DNA of 51,357 bases, taken from contig CAVSMB010000007.1 in the NCBI GenBank assembly GCA_963728925.1, positions 1 to 51,357 on the forward strand, given 5' to 3'. Of this stretch, positions 1 to 7,674 are shown in pieces (the first letter of the stretch is position 1; the number at the start of each line of letters is the position of its first letter). Made by a program: the position numbers and the translations under genes. The notes below the pieces were generated by a model that was given only the letters and a program-made list of their open reading frames with translations, searched no databases and was not told the origin of the DNA. Source of the stretch: JBBPZA01 sp963728925. GTDB lineage: Bacteria > Actinomycetota > Thermoleophilia > Solirubrobacterales > Solirubrobacteraceae.

Positions 1-10
1 TGGTTTCGCG

Positions 11-77
11 GTAGGGACGGCCATTGCTGGCCGCCCCCCGCACAGATCCCAGCGTGCGCGTCTAACGCACTGGGCTC
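11..77 (-). ncRNA. Group II intron domains V and VI, downstream copy
   Basis: On the minus strand 77-45 reads GAGCCCAGTGCG - loop - GCACGCTGGGATC, a 33-nt domain V hairpin. It is followed by a GC-rich domain VI-like hairpin (ggcggcca...tggccgtcc) and a terminal CTAC at about 11. The layout parallels the better-defined domains V/VI at 3474-3542. Domain V is the catalytic core of the ribozyme, and here it overlaps the final RT codons. Confidence 0.72.
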
Positions 78-1537
78 CTGACTCGGGTTCTGGCGGCGAA
101 TCGCTGATCGGGCCAGGGATGGGTGTAGTGGGCGCGAGGGAGGTAGCGCTCCGAGAGGCGACGCATCCGCTGCCAGTTCATCCTGGTCTTCTGGCTGCGA
201 CGTCGAAGCGCCGCTCGCCAGAGCCGGATGACCTCTTCGCGGAACGCACTGGCCTGGTGGATGTTGCCCGGAACCGAGTAGTACGCGAGATGCCCACGCA
301 CGACCGATCCGAGCCAGCGTCCCTGTTCCTCGATGGGCCGGTGGCGGCGAGCCATCAGCGAGGCCTTGACCTGCTTGAGCTTCGCCGCCTGGCGTTTCTT
401 GATCGTCCTGCGCCTCACCGCGAAGTGTCCGTCCCTCCGCTTCGCGCAATAGTGCGTGAAGCCGAGGAAATCGAACGTCTCGGGCTTCCCGAGACCGCGC
501 TCTGCCCGCTGCTGGGCGGCGTACCGTCCGAGGCGGACCAGGCGTGTCTTCTCGGTGTTGAGCGCCAGACCAAAAGTGGTCAGGCGCTGCTCCAGGTCTT
601 TCCTGAAGCGCTCGGCGTCGGATTGATGCTGAAACCCCAGCACGGCATCGTCGGCGTACCTCACGGCGATGACCTCGCCACGGGCGTGCCGCGTCCGCCA
701 TTGCTGGACCCACAGATCGAAGACGTAGTGCAGGTAGACGTTGGCCAGCAGCGGCGAGACTGTTGCCCCTTGGGGCGAGCCTTCCTCGCTGGCCGTCCAC
801 TGGCCGTCCTCGATCACGCCTGCCCTGAGCCATTTCTGGACCAGGCGCAGGACCCGCTCATCCGCGATTCGGTGCTCGAGGAACTTCAGAAGCCAGGAGT
901 GATCCAGGCTGGTGAAGAAGTCGCGGAAATCCGCGTCGAGCACCCAGTTCACCTTGCGATCCTCGATCGCGACCGTGAGCGCATCCAGCGCGTCATGCGG
1001 CCCGCGACCCGGGCGGAACCCGTAAGAGAACCCCAGGAAGTCCGTCTCGTAGATGGCGTTCAACACCTCGACCACGGCACGCTGGACGATCTTGTCCTCC
1101 AGCGCGGCGATCCCGAGCGGCCGCAACCGCCCGTCGGTCTTGGGGATGTACACCCGGCGCGACGGCTTGGCCCGGTAGGCGCCCCGCTGAACCCTTCCGT
1201 GCAGATCCCGGAGGTTCTCCTCCAGATTCTGCCCGTAGGACTCCCACGTTTCCCCGTCGACTCCGGCGGCCGCCTTCGGGCTCAGCGCCCTGAACGCGTC
1301 ACGGAGGCGATCGACATCGACGTGATGCCAGAGCGCGGTGAACCTCGCGTCCCTGTCCTTCGCGGCAACCTGCCGCACACGGTCCAGCGCACTTGACGCG
1401 CTCACATCCCGGCTCTGCGTCCGGCACGCGTTTTGCTGGCCCGTGTTCCCCTTGTCCAGCCGCCTTCCCTCCACCAGCTCCGCAGCCGATTCCTCGGCCT
1501 TGTTCGCCAGCTTCGCAGGTACTACGCGGCTGTCAGA
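45..1537 (-). repeat. Tandem direct repeat, copy A (1,493 bp)
   Basis: Positions 45-1537 match 1581-3073 with a constant offset of 1,536 bp; no mismatch was seen in the parts compared by eye. The repeat contains the RT gene except its first few codons, plus domain V. Identity ends abruptly on both sides: TGTCAGA is followed by CCTACTT here and by TTCCCGA in the other copy. Confidence 0.9.
62..1474 (-). CDS. ltrA: Group II intron reverse transcriptase/maturase, downstream copy (5'-truncated)
   Basis: This is a reverse transcriptase/maturase that would copy intron RNA into DNA at the target and help the intron fold. RT fingers and palm are visible: the YIPK/RPLGI block, YGFRPGR, DADFRDFF, GSPQGATVSPLLANVYLH and the catalytic YADD. 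A basic C-terminal maturase (X) region follows, and there is no HNH endonuclease domain. The 470 residues are identical to the other copy from its VEGRR motif onward. The native ATG is missing because the repeat begins about six codons later, so translation would have to use GTG at 1474 or an upstream in-frame codon entering from the spacer. The last codons (SPVR-stop) overlap domain V. Confidence 0.88.
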   Translation of the reverse strand: MEGRRLDKGNTGQQNACRTQSRDVSASSALDRVRQVAAKDRDARFTALWHHVDVDRLRDAFRALSPKAAAGVDGETWESYGQNLEENLRDLHGRVQRGAYRAKPSRRVYIPKTDGRLRPLGIAALEDKIVQRAVVEVLNAIYETDFLGFSYGFRPGRGPHDALDALTVAIEDRKVNWVLDADFRDFFTSLDHSWLLKFLEHRIADERVLRLVQKWLRAGVIEDGQWTASEEGSPQGATVSPLLANVYLHYVFDLWVQQWRTRHARGEVIAVRYADDAVLGFQHQSDAERFRKDLEQRLTTFGLALNTEKTRLVRLGRYAAQQRAERGLGKPETFDFLGFTHYCAKRRDGHFAVRRRTIKKRQAAKLKQVKASLMARRHRPIEEQGRWLGSVVRGHLAYYSVPGNIHQASAFREEVIRLWRAALRRRSQKTRMNWQRMRRLSERYLPRAHYTHPWPDQRFAARTRVRSPVR

Positions 1538-1580
1538 CCTACTTCGGTGAGTAAGGGCGTGTCGCGGTGCTCGGCGGGCT

Positions 1581-1613
1581 GATCCCAGCGTGCGCGTCTA
1601 ACGCACTGGGCTC
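1581..1613 (-). ncRNA. Group II intron domain V, upstream copy, without domain VI
   Basis: This is the same 33-nt hairpin as at 45-77, but the sequence diverges immediately after its last base. The 43 nt that follow show no convincing domain VI hairpin, so this copy appears to lack its own branch-point helix. Confidence 0.7.
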
Positions 1614-3073
1614 CTGACTCGGGTTCTGGCGGCGAATCGCTGATCGGGCCAGGGATGGGTGTAGTGGGCGCGAGGGAGGTAGCGCTCCGAGAGGCGACGC
1701 ATCCGCTGCCAGTTCATCCTGGTCTTCTGGCTGCGACGTCGAAGCGCCGCTCGCCAGAGCCGGATGACCTCTTCGCGGAACGCACTGGCCTGGTGGATGT
1801 TGCCCGGAACCGAGTAGTACGCGAGATGCCCACGCACGACCGATCCGAGCCAGCGTCCCTGTTCCTCGATGGGCCGGTGGCGGCGAGCCATCAGCGAGGC
1901 CTTGACCTGCTTGAGCTTCGCCGCCTGGCGTTTCTTGATCGTCCTGCGCCTCACCGCGAAGTGTCCGTCCCTCCGCTTCGCGCAATAGTGCGTGAAGCCG
2001 AGGAAATCGAACGTCTCGGGCTTCCCGAGACCGCGCTCTGCCCGCTGCTGGGCGGCGTACCGTCCGAGGCGGACCAGGCGTGTCTTCTCGGTGTTGAGCG
2101 CCAGACCAAAAGTGGTCAGGCGCTGCTCCAGGTCTTTCCTGAAGCGCTCGGCGTCGGATTGATGCTGAAACCCCAGCACGGCATCGTCGGCGTACCTCAC
2201 GGCGATGACCTCGCCACGGGCGTGCCGCGTCCGCCATTGCTGGACCCACAGATCGAAGACGTAGTGCAGGTAGACGTTGGCCAGCAGCGGCGAGACTGTT
2301 GCCCCTTGGGGCGAGCCTTCCTCGCTGGCCGTCCACTGGCCGTCCTCGATCACGCCTGCCCTGAGCCATTTCTGGACCAGGCGCAGGACCCGCTCATCCG
2401 CGATTCGGTGCTCGAGGAACTTCAGAAGCCAGGAGTGATCCAGGCTGGTGAAGAAGTCGCGGAAATCCGCGTCGAGCACCCAGTTCACCTTGCGATCCTC
2501 GATCGCGACCGTGAGCGCATCCAGCGCGTCATGCGGCCCGCGACCCGGGCGGAACCCGTAAGAGAACCCCAGGAAGTCCGTCTCGTAGATGGCGTTCAAC
2601 ACCTCGACCACGGCACGCTGGACGATCTTGTCCTCCAGCGCGGCGATCCCGAGCGGCCGCAACCGCCCGTCGGTCTTGGGGATGTACACCCGGCGCGACG
2701 GCTTGGCCCGGTAGGCGCCCCGCTGAACCCTTCCGTGCAGATCCCGGAGGTTCTCCTCCAGATTCTGCCCGTAGGACTCCCACGTTTCCCCGTCGACTCC
2801 GGCGGCCGCCTTCGGGCTCAGCGCCCTGAACGCGTCACGGAGGCGATCGACATCGACGTGATGCCAGAGCGCGGTGAACCTCGCGTCCCTGTCCTTCGCG
2901 GCAACCTGCCGCACACGGTCCAGCGCACTTGACGCGCTCACATCCCGGCTCTGCGTCCGGCACGCGTTTTGCTGGCCCGTGTTCCCCTTGTCCAGCCGCC
3001 TTCCCTCCACCAGCTCCGCAGCCGATTCCTCGGCCTTGTTCGCCAGCTTCGCAGGTACTACGCGGCTGTCAGA
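1581..3073 (-). repeat. Tandem direct repeat, copy B (1,493 bp)
   Basis: This is the upstream partner of 45-1537 on the minus strand. The 43 bp between the copies (1538-1580) are unique. The low-coordinate edge of the repeat falls on the last base of domain V. Confidence 0.9.
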
Positions 3074-3091
3074 TTCCCGACGATCGTTCAT
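1598..3091 (-). CDS. ltrA: Group II intron reverse transcriptase/maturase, upstream copy
   Basis: This is the full-length 497-residue RT/maturase. It begins MNDRRESDSRVVPAKLANK, an N-terminus I recognise as typical for this RT group, which supports the ATG at 3091. The RT blocks and the YADD catalytic motif are identical to the copy at 62-1474, with the same C-terminal maturase region and no endonuclease domain. It would act as an RNP with the intron RNA. It is preceded by a 380-nt leader and followed by domain V at 1613-1581. Only a weak purine-rich stretch lies before the ATG, so the ribosome-binding site is uncertain. Confidence 0.92.
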   Translation of the reverse strand: MNDRRESDSRVVPAKLANKAEESAAELVEGRRLDKGNTGQQNACRTQSRDVSASSALDRVRQVAAKDRDARFTALWHHVDVDRLRDAFRALSPKAAAGVDGETWESYGQNLEENLRDLHGRVQRGAYRAKPSRRVYIPKTDGRLRPLGIAALEDKIVQRAVVEVLNAIYETDFLGFSYGFRPGRGPHDALDALTVAIEDRKVNWVLDADFRDFFTSLDHSWLLKFLEHRIADERVLRLVQKWLRAGVIEDGQWTASEEGSPQGATVSPLLANVYLHYVFDLWVQQWRTRHARGEVIAVRYADDAVLGFQHQSDAERFRKDLEQRLTTFGLALNTEKTRLVRLGRYAAQQRAERGLGKPETFDFLGFTHYCAKRRDGHFAVRRRTIKKRQAAKLKQVKASLMARRHRPIEEQGRWLGSVVRGHLAYYSVPGNIHQASAFREEVIRLWRAALRRRSQKTRMNWQRMRRLSERYLPRAHYTHPWPDQRFAARTRVRSPVR

Positions 3092-3473
3092 CTCAGGCTA
3101 CGGCCTTGGCCTTCCCGTCGCGGCCCGCCCAGCCGTCGATATGCCACCCCGCGAACCATCCCGGACGGGGCATCATCAACGACTGACGGGCGATCATCGG
3201 GCCTCCCGGTTCTCGCGCATGGAGATTCCGCGCATGCCTGGGTTCTCAGACCGCGCAGGGTCCGCCGGCCACTCGCATAACGCGACCGACGATCTCGCCT
3301 TCCGCCTAGTTGTACGGCGTCGGCACCCCGAACTGACTGATTTCGCGGCTCAATAGCCCCGCCTACGCGTACCCCTGTCAACGCTTCGCCGACGCCCTCA
3401 CGAACGCCAACGCATGACTCGGGGCCACCGTGATTCGCTAGATCTTCGATGTAGAGCTCTCTCATCTCGCCGG
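3092..3473 (-). ncRNA. Intron 5' leader region (with a characteristic leader ORF)
   Basis: The 380 nt upstream of the upstream RT probably hold the 5' RNA domains. A 125-codon frame starts here at ATG 3465 (MRELYIEDLANHGGPESC...). I recall near-identical frames ahead of this RT type in many genomes, where they are annotated as hypothetical proteins. I treat it as conserved intron RNA that happens to stay open rather than as a demonstrated protein. The region begins exactly where the neighbouring intron's CTAC 3' end stops. Confidence 0.5.
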
Positions 3474-3542
3474 GTAGCCGGCGGGAATTTCACCCGCCGG
3501 CCCCCACAGATCCGCACGTGAGCCTCTCGACTCATACGGCTC
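3474..3542 (-). ncRNA. Group II intron domains V and VI of the second intron
   Basis: The minus-strand segment 3542-3509 begins GAGCCGTATGAG, has a GAGA-type loop, and returns through CTCACGTGCGGATC. This is a textbook domain V. It is followed by a hairpin (GGCCGGCGGG ... CCCGCCGGC) and the terminal CTAC expected of domain VI and the intron 3' end. Confidence 0.88.
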
Positions 3543-3553
3543 GTGCCGTCCAG

Positions 3554-4807
3554 TTATCCGGGCGGAGCGCAGAACCGCCAGTGCACGAACAGCTCAGGAG
3601 CCCGACAATGGACCCCCTTCAACCACGCTCGTGCCCGTTTGCCGCTGCGCTCTAGCCGCTTGTACTTCCACCTCGCCCAGCGCACCAGATGGCGATCGAT
3701 GCGCTGGCAGAGCGGGATCACCGCGCTCGGGTAGAACGCGGTGAAGTACGCGAACCAACCCCGCAGCACCAGATTGATCCCGGCTGCGAGGTCGTCGAGG
3801 GTCAGGTTCACACGCCGATGAATCCGCCAGGAAGAGACCCGGCGGCTCATCGCCGTCAGCTTGCCCGGAGAGACCGCCGGCAAGAAGGCCGTGAAGGCCA
3901 CGTGCTGACGCTTGTTGTACGCCCCTCGGGGCCGGAACGTGTAGCCGCAGAACGTGAACGAGACCTGCTCGTAGGTTCCGCGGCGGTTGCTGTCCTTGCA
4001 ATACACGATCCTCGTCTTGTCGGGATGAAGTTCCAGCCCGACCTCGGCGAGCCGACGCGCGACCGCGTCCCGTACCTGGCGGGCCTGGCGTTCGCTGACG
4101 CAATGGATCACCGCATCGTCTGCAAAGCGCTCGAACCGGACGGTCGGGAACTCCCTGACCATCCACGCATCAAGCCCATAATGCAGAAACAGGTTGGCGA
4201 GGACAGGGGAGATCGGGCTGCCTTGCGGCGTGCCCTTGACCCTCTGGACCAGCCCCCCATCGGGCTTTTGCCTCGGGGCCTTCAGCCAGCGCTCCACGTA
4301 CATCACGACCCATTTCTGGTCGGTGTGGTGCGCGACCGCCCTCAGCATCAGCTCCCACGGCACGGAGTCAAAGAAGGCCCGGATGTCAAGATCGACAACC
4401 CAGTCCCTCCTGAAGCACCGCTCCCGGCAAACGGCGACCGCGTCCGCGGGCGCACGCCCGGGACGGTAGCCGTAGGAGTCCTCGTGGAAGATCGGCTCCA
4501 CGCTGGACTCCAACGCCATCGCCGCCGCCGCTTGCGCGACCCGGTCGACGACATTTGGTATGCCGAGCACTCTGGTCCCGTCCTTCTTGGGTATCTCCAC
4601 CGCCCGGACCGGCCCGGGAAAGTACGACCCCGACGACATCCGATTCCACAGCACGTAGAGGTTCCCCGAAAGGTTCTCCTCGAACTGCTCGATCGTCACG
4701 CCGTCGGCCCCGGCCGCTCCGCCATTGTCCTTGACCTTCAGCCACGCATCCCACACCAGTCGCTTGGGGATGTCATGCGACTTGCCCTTCAGCCTCGGCT
4801 CATGCAC
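3554..4807 (-). CDS. ltrA: Group II intron reverse transcriptase/maturase (second intron)
   Basis: This is an RT/maturase of about 417 residues. Motifs in order are DIPKRLVWDAW, GAAGADGVTI, EIPKKDG, YGYRPGRAPADA, DLDIRAFFDSV, KGTPQGSPISPVLANLFLHY, the catalytic FADD (FERFADDAVIHC) and a C-terminal maturase/thumb region rich in W and R. There is no endonuclease domain. The frame is open further upstream to 4996, but GTG at 4807 is preferred because AAGGAAGG lies 6 nt before it (4814-4821) and the homologous part of the protein begins there. The TAA stop is 11 nt before domain V. Confidence 0.9.
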   Translation of the reverse strand: MHEPRLKGKSHDIPKRLVWDAWLKVKDNGGAAGADGVTIEQFEENLSGNLYVLWNRMSSGSYFPGPVRAVEIPKKDGTRVLGIPNVVDRVAQAAAAMALESSVEPIFHEDSYGYRPGRAPADAVAVCRERCFRRDWVVDLDIRAFFDSVPWELMLRAVAHHTDQKWVVMYVERWLKAPRQKPDGGLVQRVKGTPQGSPISPVLANLFLHYGLDAWMVREFPTVRFERFADDAVIHCVSERQARQVRDAVARRLAEVGLELHPDKTRIVYCKDSNRRGTYEQVSFTFCGYTFRPRGAYNKRQHVAFTAFLPAVSPGKLTAMSRRVSSWRIHRRVNLTLDDLAAGINLVLRGWFAYFTAFYPSAVIPLCQRIDRHLVRWARWKYKRLERSGKRARAWLKGVHCRAPELFVHWRFCAPPG

Positions 4808-5621
4808 GCGATTCCTTCCTTGCGGTTGACCGCATCCACCAGCCTGGACGACCCCGCCCCTTGGCTCCACCCCCGCTGCGATACGCGGAAGCTTCCCAGC
4901 TACTACGGGCGAGTCCGCCAGCGTGCCCGGCGACGGTACTCTGCTCCTCACGGATTCCGCCGTTTGGAGTTCTCCCTCTCGCCGCCGGTCTCCCAACGGC
5001 AGTGTCCGGGCACGCCTTCACACGTTCCATAGAAGAGCCTCGGCCGGGATCATGCTGCCTGTATGCCGGACGCCGCCTGGGCAGTAAACGGGTAACCCCC
5101 AGGCTCATCCCAGGACGAAGAAGCAACCCTGGTTTCGACGTCGTCTTTCCGGCTTTCGACACGTCAACGGCAGAGGACTTTCGTCCATCGCTCATCTTCC
5201 CGACCCGCACCTGACGCGATCTAGCCACGCCTTTTCCCACGACGTTCACCACAACGGTCTTCAGCCAATGCAGCTGTGGGCGGTTTGAAGCCTCCCCCCG
5301 CAGGGCGGCTCCAGAGGGCCAAACAACCTCTATCTCTTCTACAGCACCGCAGGCAGCGGGACCACCATCAAACAAAACCGTCCGACCTCCTGCGTTCGTG
5401 TTCACAACTTCTCCATGCCGGTTTATCCCGGCGCTCACAACCATCGCCGCCCACACCGCGCCCTCAACCACCAGCCGCCCATCACCCGACTCACCCAGCG
5501 AAACAACCTGCCTGGGCTCTACAGCTAGCTGCGTTTTCCGCAGTTGAGGGCGGGTTGGTGTGCGGGTTTCGTAGCGCCGGTCGGGGTTTTCGGCGCGTGG
5601 GGCGCGTTCGGCTGCGGCCGT

Positions 5622-5688
5622 GTTGTGGCAACTCTGGCTGTAGGTTGGTCTAGGTTCCGTCCGTTCGGGCGGCTAGCGTTGTGGCAAC
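5622..5688 (+). promoter_or_regulatory. Paired GTTGTGGCAAC motifs upstream of the transposase
   Basis: The interrupted palindrome GTTG-TGG-CAAC occurs at 5622-5632 and again at 5678-5688, where it touches the transposase ATG (5689). A near copy is in the coding start at about 5791. There is no Shine-Dalgarno sequence between the second motif and the ATG. The motifs could be subterminal transposase-binding sites that also repress the gene; that role is inference. The second IS copy has the same arrangement. Confidence 0.4.
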
Positions 5689-7470
5689 ATGTTCGTCAAG
5701 GAAACCACGGTCAGGCGGGGCCCGCGCTCGTACACGTATCTGCAGATGGTCGAGGGGTACCGTGACGAGCGCGGCCGGGTGCGCCATCGTGTTGTGGCAA
5801 ACCTTGGTCGCAAGGATGCGCTGAAGGAGTCGGGGCAGCTGGAGGCGCTGGCGGGTTCGTTCGCCCGCTTGGACCCGCCGCTGGTTGGGGTGCGCCGGGA
5901 CGTCGGGCCGCTGCTGTTGGTCGCGCACTTGCTGGCGGCGCTGGACGTGGCGGGGACGGTCGACCGGTCGCTGCCGCGCTCGGCGCGTTCGCAGCTGTCG
6001 GTCGGCGAGGTCGTCGCCGCGCTGGTCGCCAGTCGGTTGTGCTCGCCCTCGCCCCTGTATGACGTCGCCGGGTGGGCGTCGGGCGCGGCGGTCCACGAGC
6101 TGCTGGCGATCCCGGCGGCGCTGCTCAACGATGACCGCCTGGGGCGGGCGCTTGAGACCTTCGCGGTCTATGCCGAAGGGGTGCGAGGCGCGGTCGCCGC
6201 CCGCGCGATCGAGCGCTTCGGCCTGGACGCCGGGCGGCTGCACGTCGACCTGACCACGGTCCGTGTGGCCGGCGCCTATGAGCACTCCGCGCTGGTGGCC
6301 AAGGGCTGGGGCTCAGACCGCCGCGTGGTGCGTCAGGTCCGCGCGTTGCAGGCCTCAACGCCGGAGGGCGTCTCGCTGTACCTGCGCCCGGACCCCGGCA
6401 ACGCGGCCGAGCTGACGCTCGTCGGCGCGGCGCTCGAACGGCTGCTCGAGCTCTCTGCGCCGGGGATGCTGATGGTCTGCGACTCGGCGATCGGGCGGCC
6501 CAAGACGCTGTGTCAGATCGACCGCGCCGGGTTGCGCTTCATCGCGCCGCTGCGGGCCTCAACCGGCTTCAAAGAGCGCTACCTGGCCGAGCTGGGCCCG
6601 CGGGCGCTGCGGGCGCTGGGCTACGTCGCCGAGCGCGAACGCGGCCTGCCCGCCCAGCGGCGCACCCGCTTCCGCGGCGCGCTAGTCGACTGGCAGATCG
6701 ACGACCCCGAGACCGGCCGGCCGCGCCGCTTCCGGGTCGCCTACATCCACTCCTCCGAAGAGGCGCGCGAGGTCGCCGCCGCCCGCGAACGCGCGCTGGC
6801 CAAGGCCGAAGCGCAGCTCGCGCGCGTCACGCGCGGCCTCGGCGGGCGCCACTACAAGACCCGCGCGCAGGTCGAGCGCCGCGTCGGTCAGATCATCGGC
6901 CCCAACATCGCCGGGCTGATCGCCGTCAAGGTCGCCACGCGCGCCGGCAAGCCGACCCTCACCTACGCGCGCGACCCGGCCGCGATCGAGCGGGCCGCGG
7001 CCACCGACGGCATCTACGCGCTGGCCACCAACCAGCCCGGACGGCTGAGCGCCGGGCGCGTGCTCGCCCTCTACAAAGACCAGCAGATCGTCGAGCGCCG
7101 CCACCGCGATCTCAAGCAGACGCTCAAGGTCCGCCCGATCTTTTTGCACAACGACGACCGCATCTACGCGCTGACCAGCATCGTCGGCATCGCCCTGTTG
7201 ATCTTCGGCCTGATCGAGTCCCAGACGCGCCGCGCGCTCGACAATGACGAGCAGCTGCCCGGCCTGCTGCCCGAAGGCCGCGCCGCCAAGCCCACCGGCC
7301 GCAACATCCTCACCGCCTTCCAAGGCCTCGGCCTCACCTACACCCAGCACGGCATCGAACTGGACCGCCTCACCCCCACCCAGCAGCGCATCCTCGAACT
7401 GCTCGAAATCCAGCCGCCCTGGCCACAACAGGCACAGGTAGCGCTCACGAACTGCGGAAAACGCGGCTAG
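5689..7470 (+). CDS. IS1634/IS4-type DDE transposase (copy 1)
   Basis: This 593-residue transposase would cut and join the IS ends. It starts MFVKETTVRRGPRSYTYLQ, the N-terminal signature of IS1634-like transposases, followed by VEGYRD, VVANLGRKD and the DDE core. Core landmarks are DLTTVRVAG (first acidic residue), MVCDSAIGRPKTL (second) and the late YKDQQIVERRHRDLKQ helix (glutamate). The final residues NCGKRG are encoded by the right inverted repeat, and the TAG stop falls in the flanking CTAG. There is no clear ribosome-binding site; leaderless initiation is possible. The protein is identical to the transposase at 36913-38694. Confidence 0.95.
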   Translation: MFVKETTVRRGPRSYTYLQMVEGYRDERGRVRHRVVANLGRKDALKESGQLEALAGSFARLDPPLVGVRRDVGPLLLVAHLLAALDVAGTVDRSLPRSARSQLSVGEVVAALVASRLCSPSPLYDVAGWASGAAVHELLAIPAALLNDDRLGRALETFAVYAEGVRGAVAARAIERFGLDAGRLHVDLTTVRVAGAYEHSALVAKGWGSDRRVVRQVRALQASTPEGVSLYLRPDPGNAAELTLVGAALERLLELSAPGMLMVCDSAIGRPKTLCQIDRAGLRFIAPLRASTGFKERYLAELGPRALRALGYVAERERGLPAQRRTRFRGALVDWQIDDPETGRPRRFRVAYIHSSEEAREVAAARERALAKAEAQLARVTRGLGGRHYKTRAQVERRVGQIIGPNIAGLIAVKVATRAGKPTLTYARDPAAIERAAATDGIYALATNQPGRLSAGRVLALYKDQQIVERRHRDLKQTLKVRPIFLHNDDRIYALTSIVGIALLIFGLIESQTRRALDNDEQLPGLLPEGRAAKPTGRNILTAFQGLGLTYTQHGIELDRLTPTQQRILELLEIQPPWPQQAQVALTNCGKRG

Positions 7471-7476
7471 CGTTAA

Positions 7477-7545
7477 CGAGCGAGCCTCATACCGCCCAGC
7501 GGTGGGCGCCGTCGTCGGTGGCGGGCTCTGTATGAGCCTCGCTCG
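7477..7545. repeat. Imperfect 16-bp inverted repeat (hairpin)
   Basis: The arms CGAGCGAGCCTCATAC (7477-7492) and GTATGAGCCTCGCTCG (7530-7545) pair with one mismatch around a 37-nt loop. The hairpin sits 7 bp beyond the IS edge and about 130 bp before the next gene. It could be a terminator, an operator, or the end of a mobile unit carrying the 7675-9276 gene. No T-run follows, so a standard terminator is less likely. Confidence 0.55.
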
Positions 7546-7674
7546 GGCTCGTGGGCTCCGGCGTCGTGGTGGCCACGGCTAGCCTCCGACCAGAGTGCAG
7601 GCTGTGGGCCTGCTGTAGAGCGCGATTGCGCTGCGAGCCTTGTTGTTCAAGGGCGCTGAGGAGGCCGTATCGCC

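Larger units (their letters stand above)
11..3473 (-). mobile_element. Group II intron with an internal tandem duplication of RT + domain V
   Basis: On the minus strand this segment reads leader (3473-3092), RT ORF, domain V, a 43-nt spacer, a second RT ORF, a second domain V, domain VI, and a 3' end in CCCTAC at about position 11. Only the upstream RT copy keeps a leader and only the downstream copy keeps a domain VI. The simplest reading is therefore one intron with an internal 1,536-bp duplication rather than two complete introns. The 5' boundary is not resolved: no clear GUGYG start is visible, and the leader is cut directly by the neighbouring intron at 3474. Boundaries are inferred from comparison with the complete intron at 3474-5456. 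Confidence 0.7.
3474..5456 (-). mobile_element. Second group II intron, apparently complete (about 1,983 nt)
   Basis: On the minus strand a GTGTG start at 5456 is followed by roughly 640 nt of 5' RNA domains, the RT gene (4807-3554), domain V (3542-3509), domain VI and a terminal GGCTAC at 3474. The total length is normal for a bacterial RT-encoding intron. The RT is unrelated at close range to the duplicated RT next door. The 5' exon is the short segment 5457-5524 before the IS. The 3' exon is the leader of the duplicated intron, so the two introns are directly apposed. Confidence 0.75.
5525..7470 (+). mobile_element. IS1634-type insertion sequence, copy 1
   Basis: The element spans 1,946 bp including CTAG at each edge. 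The inner ends are inverted repeats: CTGCGTTTTCCGCAGTT at left and AACTGCGGAAAACGCGG at right, with one mismatch in 17. CTAG outside both repeats is either a 4-bp target duplication or part of the element; the palindrome prevents a decision. One transposase gene fills 5689-7470. An inverted copy of the same length lies at 36913-38858. Confidence 0.9.

Noticed and set aside
62..3091. A diversity-generating retroelement or retron
   Set aside because: The RTs have the maturase region and are followed by group II domain V/VI structures; there is no template/variable repeat pair and no msr/msd-like RNA.
3088..3465. A 125-residue protein-coding gene
   Set aside because: It lies in the intron leader, where RNA structure is expected, and no coding-specific evidence is visible. 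It is reported as part of the leader with a note.
7477..7545. A rho-independent terminator for the IS transposase
   Set aside because: The arms are long and GC-rich but the loop is 37 nt and no T-run follows.
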